From Thermococcus sp. (GTDB taxonomy: Archaea; Methanobacteriota_B; Thermococci; Thermococcales; Thermococcaceae), in assembly GCF_027052235.1 (NCBI RefSeq), contig NZ_JALUFF010000027.1, forward strand, positions 62,001 to 126,000: 64,000 bases of DNA, written 5' to 3'. Shown here piece after piece: positions 47,711-57,693 of this stretch. The notes under the pieces are model-generated. The model worked only from the letters and a program-made list of their open reading frames with translations, ran no database searches and was not told the origin of the DNA. Numbering within the stretch: the stretch's first letter is position 1; every line of letters begins with the position of its first letter. The translations under genes and the position numbers were made by a program.

Positions 47711-49591
47711 TCAGCCCCTGAACTTCGGCCTCCTTGAGAGGAGGAGCGGTAAAGGCCTCGGCCTGTACGGGAAGCCCTCGGTTTTCCCCTTTATCTCCCT
47801 TATCAGGTCTTCCAGTTGCATCTCAAGTTGCTTGCCATCCTCCCTCCTCCTCACCGTTACGGTGTTCTGCTCCTTCTCGTTCTTGCCGACGACGATGATG
47901 TAGGGAATCCACTCCTTCTCGGCCTTCCTTATCTTCTTGTTGAGCCTGTCGTTGGTGTCGTCGACGTCAACCCTTATCTTTGCACCCTCAAGCTTGCCTG
48001 CTACATAGAGCGCGTAGTCCATCACATCATCGCTGACGGGTATAACCCTGACCTGTATCGGGCTGAGCCAGAGCGGGAAGCTCGGCTTTATTCCCTTCGC
48101 CTGAAGTTTTGCCTGCTTCTCAAGGATGGCGTACATAACGCGCTCTATCGCACCGCTCGGCGAGCAGTGGAGTATGAGCGGGTAGCGCTCCTTACCTTCT
48201 TCGTCGTAGTAGGTTATGCCGAAGCGCTCGGCGTTCTCAACGTCGATCTGGACGGTGCTCAGAGCGGCCGCTTTGTCGAGGTTGTCCACGAAGTTGAACT
48301 CGAACTTGAGGATGAAGTAGAAGAACCTCTGGTCCCACATCTCGATGAGGACGGGCTTGCCTATTATCCTTGCCAGCTCGACTATGAAGTCCTTGTTAGC
48401 TTCCCAGAAGTCCCTTGTAAAGCGTATGGCGACCTCGTAATCCTCCGGAGTAAGGCCGACCCCCTTAAGGACTTCCATGCTGAGCTTGTACTGCTTCTTG
48501 AACTCGTCCATGGCCTGTTTTAAATCGCGCGCTACCGTGTGCATATCGGGCATCGTGAAGGCCCTTAACCTTCTCAGGCCTGAGAGCTCACCGCTCTTCT
48601 CGCGCCTGAAGGAGTATCTTGTAAGCTCGTACATTCTCAATGGAAGGTTGCGGTAGCTTATGGTGGCGTCCTTCTTTATGAGGAACTGACCGAAGCAGGC
48701 AGCAAAGCGGAGGAAGAACTTCTTGTCGCCGCTTTTAACGATGTACTGCCTCGCCGGGAAGCGGTTGAGATACTTCTCCAGAGCTGGATGCTCGAAGTCG
48801 TACATGATGGGCGTCTCGACCTCCATGGCACCGTATTCAATGACCTTCTCGGTGACGTACTGCTCAAGGAGGCCCTTTATCAGTCTGCCCTTCGGATAAT
48901 ACCTGAGGTTGCCCTGATCACTTCCGGGCTCGTAGTCAACGAGCTCGTGTTCCAGCATGAGCTTAACGTGGGGAGGCTCCCCCTCGGCAATCCTGTTCTT
49001 GCTTATCTCGTAGTTGGCGAACTTCCTGAGGTTCTCGTGACCGGTGAAGTCGAACTTGTTAACCTCGATGAGTTCACCTTCAGGAGTGAGGATGTACCAG
49101 TAGCTCTTCAGCTCTTCCTCCTTCTCAAGGGCTATGTTGCGCTCCTCCTTGCTTACAGCCTCCCCGCTTGGCACTATCGTCCTGCTGAGTTCAGCGAGTG
49201 GGTGTCCCTTGCAACTCAGCTTGAACGCCTTGTAGTATCCGAATGGCGCTCTCTTAACTTCGAAGCCTTCCTCTTTAAGCCTCTCCTCGATCTTCTGGAG
49301 CACTTTGAGAGCTATATCGGGTTTCGCCAGCTCACTGCTCAGGTGGGCGAAGGGGTAAACGAAGACCCTCTCGGCTTTTACCTGTTCAGCCACTTCCTTG
49401 ATTTCCTTCACGGCCTTCTCGACGACTTCTTCTGGGTTTGACTCGTCGACTTTCTCGACGCTTATGAAAACCGCCAGAACTTCGTCAAGTCTTCCCCTCT
49501 TCTGCTCTTCGCTTATTGGCTCGGGGTTCTTCAGGGCCTTGTCCTTGACCTCGTATTCGAGGTAGTCCGCGTGTATCAGAAGCATTTTCAT
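47711..49591 (-). CDS. thrS: Threonyl-tRNA synthetase
   Basis: 626 aa from ATG 49591, giving [28 protein letters not shown] precedes it. The N-terminal about 145 residues are the archaeal DTD-like editing domain, which removes mischarged serine. The class II core follows with zinc ligands in RFAACFGQF and LILHCSPSG and the [20 protein letters not shown] motif 2. The C-terminal anticodon-binding domain ends the protein. Confidence 0.96.
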   Translation of the reverse strand: MKMLLIHADYLEYEVKDKALKNPEPISEEQKRGRLDEVLAVFISVEKVDESNPEEVVEKAVKEIKEVAEQVKAERVFVYPFAHLSSELAKPDIALKVLQKIEERLKEEGFEVKRAPFGYYKAFKLSCKGHPLAELSRTIVPSGEAVSKEERNIALEKEEELKSYWYILTPEGELIEVNKFDFTGHENLRKFANYEISKNRIAEGEPPHVKLMLEHELVDYEPGSDQGNLRYYPKGRLIKGLLEQYVTEKVIEYGAMEVETPIMYDFEHPALEKYLNRFPARQYIVKSGDKKFFLRFAACFGQFLIKKDATISYRNLPLRMYELTRYSFRREKSGELSGLRRLRAFTMPDMHTVARDLKQAMDEFKKQYKLSMEVLKGVGLTPEDYEVAIRFTRDFWEANKDFIVELARIIGKPVLIEMWDQRFFYFILKFEFNFVDNLDKAAALSTVQIDVENAERFGITYYDEEGKERYPLILHCSPSGAIERVMYAILEKQAKLQAKGIKPSFPLWLSPIQVRVIPVSDDVMDYALYVAGKLEGAKIRVDVDDTNDRLNKKIRKAEKEWIPYIIVVGKNEKEQNTVTVRRREDGKQLEMQLEDLIREIKGKTEGFPYRPRPLPLLLSRRPKFRG

Positions 49592-49698
49592 CTCAACCAC
49601 CACCGGAACTTTGTCTGAATTACTAAAACTTTTCTCCCGCCCCTTATAAAACTAAAGGCTTAAAAAATCCGGGCCGGAACTTTCACGGAGGTGTGGGA

Positions 49699-50295
49699 AT
49701 GGAGGATAAGAGGAGTGCCAAAGACGGCCAGCTCGTGCTCCCCGGTGATTACCTAGGCGTTATCGAGGAGTTTCTTCCGGGGGAGGGTGTCAGAGAGGAG
49801 AACGGCGAGCTCTACGCCACGAGGGCGGGTAAAGTCAGGATCAACAGGGAGAGGATGGAAATAAGCGTCGAGCCCGTGACTGATACACCCCCTCTGCCAA
49901 AGGTAGGGGACGTCGTCCTCGCGAGGGTCATAGAGGTCAAGCCCCAGGCCGTTATAGTACAGCTTCTGGCCATAGAGGGCAGGGAAAACGACAGGGAGAT
50001 AGCGACGTCAAAGCTCGCTGGAATCCATATCTCCCAGGTCAAGGAGGGCTTCGTTGAAGACCTGAGCAAGGAGTTCAAGATAGGGGACGTCGTAAGGGCT
50101 AGGGTGATAGCCAACGAGAAGAGCCCCATACAGCTCTCCACGAGGGAACCCGAGATGGGGGTCGTCTACGCCCTCTGCTCCCGTTGCAGGACTCCTCTAA
50201 TAAGGCGCGGGGACAAGCTCATCTGCCCGCGCTGCGGCAACGTCGAGACGAGGAAGCTCTCCCCGCTCTACAGAAAGATAAAGGTGTCTCTATGA
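49699..50295 (+). CDS. csl4: Exosome complex RNA-binding protein Csl4
   Basis: 198 aa. N-terminal domain, central S1 RNA-binding domain (GDVVLARVIEVKPQAVIVQL), and C-terminal zinc ribbon CSRC...CPRC. Caps the archaeal exosome. ATG 49699 follows GGAGGTGTG; GTG 49693 is in frame. First gene of an operon with DUF2067, rpoL and the RNase III-like gene. TATA GGCTTAAAAAA is near 49657-49667. Confidence 0.95.
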   Translation: MEDKRSAKDGQLVLPGDYLGVIEEFLPGEGVREENGELYATRAGKVRINRERMEISVEPVTDTPPLPKVGDVVLARVIEVKPQAVIVQLLAIEGRENDREIATSKLAGIHISQVKEGFVEDLSKEFKIGDVVRARVIANEKSPIQLSTREPEMGVVYALCSRCRTPLIRRGDKLICPRCGNVETRKLSPLYRKIKVSL

Positions 50296-50921
50296 GGGCC
50301 AAGAGGGTAATCACAATCCACGTCAGGGACGACAGGGAGAAGGAGGAGTTCATGAAGGAGCTCCAGAGGCTCCGTCTGCCGGCCTTTATCTACGTCCACG
50401 GGAAGCTGGATTCCCTCAAGATAAACGTCCAGGGGACGAAGGACGAGATAAAGGAGGCTATCAGCAAGATAAGGGAGATTCAGAACAGGGTGAGGGCCAA
50501 GCTCTATCCGGACAGGAGGGGGCTTTACCACTACTCCGTTGACGACCTCCTGAGGGAGGCCGGAACGAGCGTCTCAACGCCCATACTCCTGAAGGCTCTC
50601 CAGCTTCTCGGCGAGAGGGCCGAGCTCAGGGACGGTGAGCTGATAACCTCCATGCCTTGGGAGGAGGCAGTTGAGTTCGTCTCCCAGCTCGGCGAGGCGC
50701 TCTCGGAGATAGCCCTCCAGACGACGAGGCAGATAAGGGAGGTTGTCGTCCCGGTTTCAGTTGCCTTCGGCATATCGCCCAAGGAGGTCATCGAGACCCT
50801 TGTCGAGTTGGGTCTGGCCGAGTGGAAGGAGGATAAGTTTAAATACGAACTGGTCAAGAACAAGGAGCAGGCCCTGGAGGAGCTACTCAAGGCTTTAAAA
50901 GGTGATGCTGATGAAGATTGA
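50292..50921 (+). CDS. DUF2067 family protein (COG4031)
   Basis: 209 aa from ATG 50292, which overlaps the csl4 stop by 4 nt. Conserved archaeal protein, commonly found next to csl4 and rpoL. It begins [19 protein letters not shown], with a winged-helix-like C-terminal half. The operon position suggests a role linked to RNA metabolism or transcription, but none is established. It overlaps rpoL by about 11 nt. Confidence 0.85.
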   Translation: MRAKRVITIHVRDDREKEEFMKELQRLRLPAFIYVHGKLDSLKINVQGTKDEIKEAISKIREIQNRVRAKLYPDRRGLYHYSVDDLLREAGTSVSTPILLKALQLLGERAELRDGELITSMPWEEAVEFVSQLGEALSEIALQTTRQIREVVVPVSVAFGISPKEVIETLVELGLAEWKEDKFKYELVKNKEQALEELLKALKGDADED

Positions 50922-51198
50922 GATCATCAGGCGGGAAAAGAACCTGCTGGAGTTCTACATTGAGGGGGAAGACCACACCTTCGCGAACCTTCTCAAGGAG
51001 TACCTTGAGGAGAACAGGCACGTTACCTTTGCCGGTTACACCATAGAGCATCCCATCCTAATGGCAAGGAAACCGCGCTTTAAGGTTGTCACCGACGGCA
51101 AGGTCACCCCGGAGAAGGCCCTTGAAGAGGCCGCGGAGAAGATATTTGACCGGGCCAGAGAGACCCTTGAGGCCTGGAAGAAGGCCCTTGAAGGGTGA
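50911..51198 (+). CDS. rpoL: DNA-directed RNA polymerase subunit L
   Basis: 95 aa. Homologue of eukaryotic AC19/RPB11. [20 protein letters not shown] and [16 protein letters not shown] are diagnostic. ATG 50911 lies 4 nt behind GGTGAT; GTG 50902 and ATG 50905 are in frame but unsupported. The stop overlaps the next GTG by 4 nt. Confidence 0.95.
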   Translation: MKIEIIRREKNLLEFYIEGEDHTFANLLKEYLEENRHVTFAGYTIEHPILMARKPRFKVVTDGKVTPEKALEEAAEKIFDRARETLEAWKKALEG

Positions 51199-51608
51199 AT
51201 CCCTTGGTCTCTTTTTCCTATCCGAGAAAATTCACCGACAGGGGACTTGCAAAGTTCGGTGATTCCCTCCTCAACTTCGTCTTTTCCCTAGCCCTGAGCG
51301 AATACCTCGGGAGGCCAACAGGGGAGAGGGTTCCAAACGCATCCCTCAGCATGGCCCTTGAGATGTCAGGCCTTAGAAAGCTCGCGCCACCGAGAAGCGA
51401 CAAGCATGCCAGAGGAGACGTTGCCGAGGCGATTTTTGCCTATGCCTGGCTTGAAGGCCTGATAACGATTGAGGAAGCCGTTGAGATAATCCGCGAGAGC
51501 CTGAGCGAGGACGTTACCCACTTCACGAGAAAGAAAGAGGCGATAGGTAAAGCCCTTGCGGTTCTCTACGGGGAAATAGGGAAGAGACTCGGGCTCAAAG
51601 GCTCGTGA
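51195..51608 (+). CDS. RNase III-superfamily protein (Mini-III-like)
   Basis: 137 aa, single RNase III-like domain without a dsRNA-binding domain. [13 protein letters not shown] supplies D23 and [19 protein letters not shown] supplies K70, D75 and E78, matching the second motif of RNase III. The glutamate of the usual LEFLGD motif is replaced, as in Mini-III enzymes. Operon with exosome and RNA polymerase genes suggests RNA processing. Catalytic activity is an inference. Convergent overlap of 14 nt with the TIM-barrel gene. Confidence 0.75.
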   Translation: MNPLVSFSYPRKFTDRGLAKFGDSLLNFVFSLALSEYLGRPTGERVPNASLSMALEMSGLRKLAPPRSDKHARGDVAEAIFAYAWLEGLITIEEAVEIIRESLSEDVTHFTRKKEAIGKALAVLYGEIGKRLGLKGS

Positions 51609-52401
51609 GCAACTCTATCAATCCCTGCTTGTTGGGTATCTTGGCGAATTTCTCGGGGTCCTTAACCTTCAGGAGGAGAGGGACGTCGCCGAAGAGCCTG
51701 AGAACCTTTCCGAAGGGTATGCTCCCTTCGCCGGGCAGGAGGTGGAGGTCGCCGACGCCGTAAGCCAAAGCGTCCTCTGGCTCAACCTGCGGGAAGAGCT
51801 TTCCGAAGTTGTCGTGAATCATGAGTATGACTGTCTTCTCGGTTCCGAGTTTGACGTCCTCAAGGAGCTTCTCGTCGTTGCCCTGTGCGCTCAGGAAGGC
51901 GTGGGCAACGTCAAGGGCGAAGCCAACGTTTTCCCTGTCAACGTTGTCAACGACGTAGAGCGTGTCCTTAACGCTGAAGGTGTTCTCAAGGGCTATCTTT
52001 ATGCCGAAGGGCCCGACCATGTCGGCTAGCTGCTGTATCGCCTCAATCTCAAGGTCAAGCCTCCCTGTTTTTCCGCTCTGCATGACGATTACCTTTGCCC
52101 CGAGCTTTATCGCAACGTCCGCAACCGCCTTCGCAACTCGGAAGTGCCTGCTGTAGTAGATGTGGTCGCGAAGGTTCACCGATATCGGCATTCTGACGAT
52201 GTAGTCTATGCCAACGCCCTTCAGCGTGGTTTCAACGGACCTTAGCTTCCTTTCGACGACGGCACCGTTCTTTATCAGGCCTAGGGCGTGGGGGAATATT
52301 GAGACGAAGTCGTAGTTCTTTATCTTCACGTCCGCGAGGATTGAGGCCAGGCTCTTGTCCTTCGTGATGAAGTGCGGGTATATCGTAACCCCTATCTCCA
52401 T
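51595..52401 (-). CDS. Xylose-isomerase-like TIM-barrel protein
   Basis: 268 aa from ATG 52401 behind GGTGAT. Sugar-phosphate isomerase/epimerase family (AP endonuclease 2 superfamily): [20 protein letters not shown] carries the family glutamate, and [11 protein letters not shown] and IMIHDNFG carry metal-binding His/Asp. The substrate is unknown; endonuclease IV-like repair is unlikely without the full set of nine ligands. Confidence 0.8.
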   Translation of the reverse strand: MEIGVTIYPHFITKDKSLASILADVKIKNYDFVSIFPHALGLIKNGAVVERKLRSVETTLKGVGIDYIVRMPISVNLRDHIYYSRHFRVAKAVADVAIKLGAKVIVMQSGKTGRLDLEIEAIQQLADMVGPFGIKIALENTFSVKDTLYVVDNVDRENVGFALDVAHAFLSAQGNDEKLLEDVKLGTEKTVILMIHDNFGKLFPQVEPEDALAYGVGDLHLLPGEGSIPFGKVLRLFGDVPLLLKVKDPEKFAKIPNKQGLIELLTSL

Positions 52402-52493
52402 ACCATCACCTTGAAGGGAGTTGCCCCGGGGATATAAAAGCTTAGCGAGGGCAGAGTTTAAAAGCTCCACGTGGAAATCCCGGCGGTGAGAGA

Positions 52494-53480
52494 ATGAGGG
52501 AGAACCTCTGGAAGTACGTCTCGGCAGTCCTCGCGCTCCTTCTTGCGCTTTCTACAGTGGCGATAGCAATCATCTATCACTCGGCATCGCCCTACATCGT
52601 TCCGGCGAACGCCACGGTGAAGCCAGTTGAGGAGAACACCCTTAACGTCAGCCTCAGGTGCAACGCCACCTTTCAGGAGAGGGAACTCGAAGACCAGATA
52701 AGCTTCCTCCGTTCCCTCATAAACCGGACAGGAAACGGCACCATAGCCATCGTCCCGCTCTTCGGAATCATAGATGAGTACACTGCCCTCCAGGTCGTGC
52801 CACTCCTCAGGGAGCTCGCCTCGAACTCCTCCGTTGGCGGGGTTCTGCTGTGGATTGAGAGCCCGGGCGGGAGCGTCGGGCCGGTGATGGAGATATATTC
52901 TGAGGTCAGGAAGCTTTCGCTGGTAAAACCGGTTGTCGCGTACTCCGGGGGAATAATGGCCTCGGGTGGCTACTACGTGGCTGTCGGTGCCGATAAGATA
53001 ATAGCGGACCCCCTTGCGGAGGTCGGGAGCATAGGGGTCATCTACGTCCACTATAACTTAGAGAAGAACTACGAGATGAACGGCATAAAGGTTGAGGTCT
53101 TCAAGACGGGCCCCTACAAGGACATGGGCGCTGAGTGGCGCGGACTAACCGAGGAAGAGAAGGAGATGATATCGGGCATGGTGAACACCTACTTCCAAGC
53201 CTTCCTTAAGGCCGTCTCCGGGGGCAGGGGGATGAACATGAGCGCCGTCAAGGACTTCGCAACGGGAAGGACGTGGTTCGCGGAGAACGTCACAGGAACC
53301 CTCGTGGACGAGACGGGTGGAATAGACACCGCCATATCGGTCCTTGAGGGTCTTATGAACGTGACGGGCGCCAAAGTTGTTATATACAAGAACCTCCAAA
53401 GCCCCTCTGGGTTCACCGTATACGGTAGCCGGGCCCTCTACCTCGACCCGCGCTACGTGGGGCCGTACATAGGGGGGTGA
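52494..53480 (+). CDS. sppA: Signal peptide peptidase SppA-like, S49 family
   Basis: 328 aa. Single N-terminal membrane anchor (residues 8-28), then an S49 protease domain. The Ser-Lys dyad is S157 in GGIMASGGYY and K209 in TGPYKDMG; the separation of 52 residues matches the characterised Thermococcus enzyme. Cleaves residual signal peptides at the outer face. ATG 52494 follows GGTGAGAG. Confidence 0.94.
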   Translation: MRENLWKYVSAVLALLLALSTVAIAIIYHSASPYIVPANATVKPVEENTLNVSLRCNATFQERELEDQISFLRSLINRTGNGTIAIVPLFGIIDEYTALQVVPLLRELASNSSVGGVLLWIESPGGSVGPVMEIYSEVRKLSLVKPVVAYSGGIMASGGYYVAVGADKIIADPLAEVGSIGVIYVHYNLEKNYEMNGIKVEVFKTGPYKDMGAEWRGLTEEEKEMISGMVNTYFQAFLKAVSGGRGMNMSAVKDFATGRTWFAENVTGTLVDETGGIDTAISVLEGLMNVTGAKVVIYKNLQSPSGFTVYGSRALYLDPRYVGPYIGG

Positions 53481-53484
53481 GAGC

Positions 53485-53964
53485 GTGCTCTGCGAGGAGA
53501 AGCTTGAGGTGTTTGAGAACGGCTTTGAGGACGGTAAATTCAAGGTTCGCGTGGAGTTCTACGGGAAAGATGCCAGGAAGCTTCTCCTCGCCATCATAAG
53601 GGAGCTCTACCTTCCCGACTATGGGGAGGACTACGTCTATCCCTTCGAGTGCGCCAAGGAGCTCTGGGGGATTCCCCTTGAGGGGAAGGAAATTCTCCCC
53701 GGCGATGTTGAGCCGAGCCCGGTTAAGTTCGTCAACAGGAGCATTATCGAGAGGCTCAAAAAGACCCTCTCGGCCGTGGATGCCCCTGAAGGGGTTAAGG
53801 AGAGGATAGACCTTGAGAAGGCCCGCATAGGGAAGGTCGGGAAGAGATTGATAGCCATCGGAAGGGACTTCTTCCTCGATGAAGCCGGCTACCTCATAAC
53901 ATTCACCAAGCCCTCGATGGCCGGGCTCATACTCAAATACCTGGGGATGCTCGATGAAACTTGA
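53485..53964 (+). CDS. Hypothetical protein in sppA operon
   Basis: 159 aa from GTG 53485 (RBS GGGGGGTGAG). Alpha/beta, with no recognised family (VRVEFYGKDARKLLLAIIRE). It lies 4 nt after sppA and overlaps the AI-2E transporter gene by 11 nt, so it is in the same operon. Confidence 0.65.
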   Translation: MLCEEKLEVFENGFEDGKFKVRVEFYGKDARKLLLAIIRELYLPDYGEDYVYPFECAKELWGIPLEGKEILPGDVEPSPVKFVNRSIIERLKKTLSAVDAPEGVKERIDLEKARIGKVGKRLIAIGRDFFLDEAGYLITFTKPSMAGLILKYLGMLDET

Positions 53965-54955
53965 GACAGCAGTATGGGCCGTCATTTCGCTCGTAATCCT
54001 CTACCTCACATGGGAGACCGTGAAACCCGTCATATCGCCGATAATCATAGCCGTGACCCTCGCCTACATCCTCTATCCCCTCCACGAACGCCTCTCGGAT
54101 AAAGTGGGCAACCGCTGGTCGGCTTTTATCCTGACCGGGGTTCTCACGGTTATTTCATTCCTCTTCATCCTTGGCTTCGCCCTCTGGATTAACGACATCA
54201 AGCTCTCCCTTGCGGAGTACGTTGACACCTTCTTCAGCTGGCTCCTTGGAATACACCTCCCGCCGGCGACCTACGACCTCACGATGAGGATTTCTCAGGC
54301 CATAACGGAGCGCTTCAACGCCTACGTCCTCGGCTACACCTATTCCCTCCCCAAGCTCGCCCTTCAGGTCGTCGTTATGGTGTTCGCCTTCTACGGCGTC
54401 CTCGTCAACGCAATCGAGATAAAGAACGAGCTCTACTCCCTCCTCCCCCCTGCAAACAGGGAGCTGGCCCAGAAGCTCGTGGAGAGCGGTGCCAGAACGC
54501 TCCACTACATGCTGAGGGGCTGGCTCCTCGTGAGCATCGGCAAGGGGATTATGATGGCGCTGGCCTTCTACATCTACGGCATCTCCGACGCCGGTGGAGC
54601 TATAGCAGCGGGCATACTCACCGTAATCCTTGAGCTGCTTCCCCTTGTGGGGGGTTGGATGGTTTGGCTTGGGGGAGCTTTCTACCTCTACACTGTCGGT
54701 AGGCTCGGCGCCGCCTTGGCGCTCACCCTCTACGGTGCGACCCTGATTTCCCCGATGCCCGATGTTTTCCTCGTGAAGAAGCTGGGGAGAAGACAGTGGG
54801 GTGTAAACGCCTTGGTGAGCATCGTTGGTATATTCGGGGGCTACATAGCCTTTGGCTTCGTTGGGGTTATAATCGGCCCGCTTTCGCTTTCGCTCCTCCT
54901 CACCCTCGTTGATGAGTGGAAGAAGGAGAAGTCTAGGGGGAGAACCCGGCGATGA
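53954..54955 (+). CDS. AI-2E/PerM-family membrane transporter
   Basis: 333 aa, seven or eight helices. The arrangement and the sequence VISPIIIAVTLAYILYPLHE near the N-terminus, and LELLPLVGGWMVWLGGAFYL in the C-terminal half, match the AI-2E transporter/permease family. Substrate unknown; the family also includes Na+(Li+)/H+ antiporters. Convergent overlap of 23 nt with the DHPS gene. Confidence 0.85.
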   Translation: MKLETAVWAVISLVILYLTWETVKPVISPIIIAVTLAYILYPLHERLSDKVGNRWSAFILTGVLTVISFLFILGFALWINDIKLSLAEYVDTFFSWLLGIHLPPATYDLTMRISQAITERFNAYVLGYTYSLPKLALQVVVMVFAFYGVLVNAIEIKNELYSLLPPANRELAQKLVESGARTLHYMLRGWLLVSIGKGIMMALAFYIYGISDAGGAIAAGILTVILELLPLVGGWMVWLGGAFYLYTVGRLGAALALTLYGATLISPMPDVFLVKKLGRRQWGVNALVSIVGIFGGYIAFGFVGVIIGPLSLSLLLTLVDEWKKEKSRGRTRR

Positions 54956-55751
54956 AGCGGGCCACCCTGATAGCATCCAGCGTCTCACCGACATCGTGGG
55001 TTCTCACGATGTTGGCTCCCTTTAGAACGGCAACTGCAGTCGCGGAGATGCTCCCGTAGAGCCTCTCAGACGGGTCTTTTCTCCCGGTTATCGCACCTAT
55101 GAACGACTTCCTTGAGACACCGATGAGTATCGGCTTCCCGAAGAGCTTGAGGACGTTGAGGTTGGCTATTACCCTTGAGTCCCACTCATACCAAGGGGGC
55201 CACTCTGGACGGAGGAAACCTATAGCCGGGTCAACTGCGACCTCTTTAACGCCATGCTCATTTGCTATAGTCAGGCTCTCCTCTAGGAGTTCAACGACCC
55301 TCCTCACGGGGTCCGAAAAGTTCCTGACCTTCCCGTGGGCGCAGAGAACCGCCGGCGCTCCGTACTCCGAGGCCACCTTCGGCATCTCAGGGTCGCCTTT
55401 AAAGCCGGTTACGTCGTTTATTATCTCCGCCCCGGCTTTCAGGGCCTCCTCCGCAACCCTGGCGCTGGCGGTGTCTATGCTTATCGGAACGTCAACGACG
55501 TCCTTCACGACCCCGACGGCCCATACTGCCCTCCTGATTTCCTCCTCAAGCGGTATCCTTGTTTCGAGGTAGGGTGCGGTTGACTTTGCCCCTATGTCTA
55601 TGAACGACGCCCCCTCCTCGACCATCCTGACGGCCGTTTCGGCGAGGGCTCTCTCATCCTTCCGGACGCTCCCCTTGTAAAAGCTCTCGGGGGAGACGTT
55701 TATCACACCCATGACCGCAGGCTCCTTAAGACTGACACCCGCGAACCTCAT
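54933..55751 (-). CDS. folP: Dihydropteroate synthase-like protein
   Basis: 272 aa, TIM barrel. GVINVSPESFYKGS binds the pterin diphosphate, DIGAKSTAPYLE is the next loop, SIDTASARVAEEAL and IGVSRKSFIG follow. In archaea the pABA partner may be replaced by ribofuranosylaminobenzene phosphate, and the divergent RFA-P synthase supports a methanopterin-like role. Confidence in the family is high; the exact substrate is inference. Confidence 0.88.
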   Translation of the reverse strand: MRFAGVSLKEPAVMGVINVSPESFYKGSVRKDERALAETAVRMVEEGASFIDIGAKSTAPYLETRIPLEEEIRRAVWAVGVVKDVVDVPISIDTASARVAEEALKAGAEIINDVTGFKGDPEMPKVASEYGAPAVLCAHGKVRNFSDPVRRVVELLEESLTIANEHGVKEVAVDPAIGFLRPEWPPWYEWDSRVIANLNVLKLFGKPILIGVSRKSFIGAITGRKDPSERLYGSISATAVAVLKGANIVRTHDVGETLDAIRVARFIAGFSP

Positions 55752-55818
55752 GCCACCACCATAGGGAGTTCCGCTAAACCGTTAAAAGCCCCATCCCTCA
55801 ACTTCACCGGGTGAGAGG

Positions 55819-56787
55819 ATGATAGTCAGAACACCCAGAAGGCTCCACCTCGGGCTTATAGACCCCACCGGAAGCCTTGGGAGGCGCTTCGGAAGCCTCG
55901 GGGTTGCCCTCGAAGGGGGCTACGAGCTGAGAATTCTGCCCTACGAGAGAACCGAGATAGTTGCTGAAGGCGAGGACAGGAAAACCATAGCAGAGGTCCT
56001 GCGCAAAATGAACTCCGCCTTTGATACTGGGATGAACTACTACGTTGAGGTCAGGAAGGCCATACCGAGACACGTCGGCCTTGGCTCGACGACCCAGCTC
56101 AGCCTGGCGGTTGGGACTGGTGTGGCGAGGATGAATGGCCTCAGGGTTTCCCTCACGGACATCGCCCGGGCCCTTGGGAGAGGTAAAAACAGCGGGGCGG
56201 GCATATACTCCTTCGCCCACGGGGGCTTCGTCCTCGACGGCGGAGTTAAGGACGGGATTCCTCCCCTTATCCTGAGGGAAGAGGTTCCCCCTGACTGGGC
56301 CTTTCTCCTCGTTATCCCGGAGGTCAAACCCGGGCCCGATGAAGAGGAGGAAAAACCCGTTATGGATTCAGCCTTCGGGAGCGTTGAAGTGGCCAGAGAA
56401 ATAAGCCACCGCATCCTCCTAGGGCTCTTGCCTGCACTAAAGGAGGGCAACATCAGGGCCTTTGGGGAGCACCTTTCGGCTGTACAGAGGCTCGTCGGGA
56501 TGCACTTTAAGGATTTCCAGGGAGGAGAGTTCAGGGAGGACGTGAGGCTCATCCTGGACTTCCTCCAGAGGAAGACCTACGGTGCCGGCCAGAGCAGCTG
56601 GGGGCCGACAGTCTACGGCCTCATCCTGAAGTCCGAGTTCCAGAGGCTTTCCCTTGAGCTCCACGAGTATCTGAAGGAACTTGGGCTGAGGGCGAAGGTC
56701 GAGCTCGGCCTTCCGAGGAACAGCGGTGCTGAAATAGTTGAGGAGAACGCCTTCATCCAGAAAATACTGAGGAGCGTGGCGGGATGA
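55819..56787 (+). CDS. Beta-ribofuranosylaminobenzene 5'-phosphate synthase
   Basis: 322 aa, GHMP-kinase fold. MIVRTPRRLHLGLIDPTGSL at the N-terminus and HVGLGSTTQLSLAVG are the RFA-P synthase motifs. Makes the ribofuranosyl-aminobenzene precursor of methanopterin from PRPP and p-hydroxybenzoate. It is divergent from the DHPS-like gene, which acts in the next steps. Overlaps the AGOG gene by 4 nt. Confidence 0.88.
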   Translation: MIVRTPRRLHLGLIDPTGSLGRRFGSLGVALEGGYELRILPYERTEIVAEGEDRKTIAEVLRKMNSAFDTGMNYYVEVRKAIPRHVGLGSTTQLSLAVGTGVARMNGLRVSLTDIARALGRGKNSGAGIYSFAHGGFVLDGGVKDGIPPLILREEVPPDWAFLLVIPEVKPGPDEEEEKPVMDSAFGSVEVAREISHRILLGLLPALKEGNIRAFGEHLSAVQRLVGMHFKDFQGGEFREDVRLILDFLQRKTYGAGQSSWGPTVYGLILKSEFQRLSLELHEYLKELGLRAKVELGLPRNSGAEIVEENAFIQKILRSVAG

Positions 56788-57575
56788 CCCTTGAGAGGTT
56801 CGTGAAGGTGAAATACAGAGAGGATAAGGAGAGGGTCTCCAGGCTGGTTGAGATACTGAGGGAGCTCGGTCTTGAGTGTGCTAGGACGATTGAGGAGAGG
56901 GTTGACCTGCAGTTCGAGGCGCTCGCCCGCCTTAGGGAGAACCTGAAAAACGACGAACTCTTTATGAAGCTCGTCATTGCAAACGCGCTCGTTAGCTACC
57001 AGCTGACCGGTAAGGGCGAGGACTGGTGGTGGGAGTTCTCAAGGCATTTCTCATCCGAACCCCGGATAGAGGGAATCGCCGAGGCCTACGCCCGGTTTCT
57101 TCCCTCTTCGAGAACCAACAGGAGGCTCGTAGCGGGGAAGCTGAGGCGCCTCGAAAGGCTTGAGCCCTTCCTCAACTCCCTGGGGATGGACGACCTCAGG
57201 CGGTTCTACTTCGAGGACATGGTGGGGCTGAGGGATGAACTCGCCTCGGTTCTCGGCTCAAAGAAGAGCGCCAAAACGATAGTCTTCGCAGTTAAGATGT
57301 TCGGATACGCCGGCAGGATAGCCTTCGGGGAGTTCGTTCCCTATCCGATGGAGATAGACATCCCCGATGACGTCAGGATAAACGCCTATACGAGGCGCTT
57401 CACCAGCGAGCCGCCTGTGGGCTTCTGGAGGAGGATAGCCCTCGAAACGGGCATTCCACCCCTGCACATCGACTCAATCCTCTGGCCGGTTCTCGGCGGT
57501 AAGGGGGAAGTCCTTGAGAGGTTAAGGAAGAACTGCAAAAAGGCCGACCTCGTCCTTGAGCTCGTGGAAATCTAA
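56784..57575 (+). CDS. N-glycosylase/DNA lyase AGOG (8-oxoguanine repair)
   Basis: 263 aa. Archaeal GO glycosylase. LGSKKSAKTIVFAVKMF carries the catalytic lysine of the helix-hairpin-helix variant and VPYPMEIDIPDDVR carries the aspartate. The GDWWW-like GKGEDWWWEFSRHF stretch is conserved. Excises 8-oxoguanine and nicks the abasic site. Confidence 0.9.
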   Translation: MTLERFVKVKYREDKERVSRLVEILRELGLECARTIEERVDLQFEALARLRENLKNDELFMKLVIANALVSYQLTGKGEDWWWEFSRHFSSEPRIEGIAEAYARFLPSSRTNRRLVAGKLRRLERLEPFLNSLGMDDLRRFYFEDMVGLRDELASVLGSKKSAKTIVFAVKMFGYAGRIAFGEFVPYPMEIDIPDDVRINAYTRRFTSEPPVGFWRRIALETGIPPLHIDSILWPVLGGKGEVLERLRKNCKKADLVLELVEI

Positions 57576-57616
57576 GAGCAGGGTTTATCGGCTAGTTGAC
57601 CTCAAGATTGTTAGGT

Positions 57617-57646
57617 ATTTTGTTTAACTTCTCAATTTTGTTTAAC
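57617..57646 (+). repeat. 12-bp direct repeat upstream of promoter
   Basis: ATTTTGTTTAAC occurs at 57617-57628 and again at 57635-57646, 18 bp apart. A TATA-like CTTTTTAAG follows at 57650-57658, so the repeats abut the promoter of the membrane-protein gene at 57694. Likely regulator half-sites. Confidence 0.55.
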
Positions 57647-57693
57647 AAACTTTTTAAGTTCAACTCTCGAAGATACTACAGGTGTTTTGGTGG

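Noticed and set aside
47816-48523. Plus-strand ORFs opposite thrS (also 48788-49441)
   Set aside because: Shadows of thrS, which is supported by domain motifs along its whole length.
49603-49683. CCGGAACTTT direct repeat between thrS and csl4
   Set aside because: Only 10 bp, one copy beside each start region; may be chance, so not listed as a feature.
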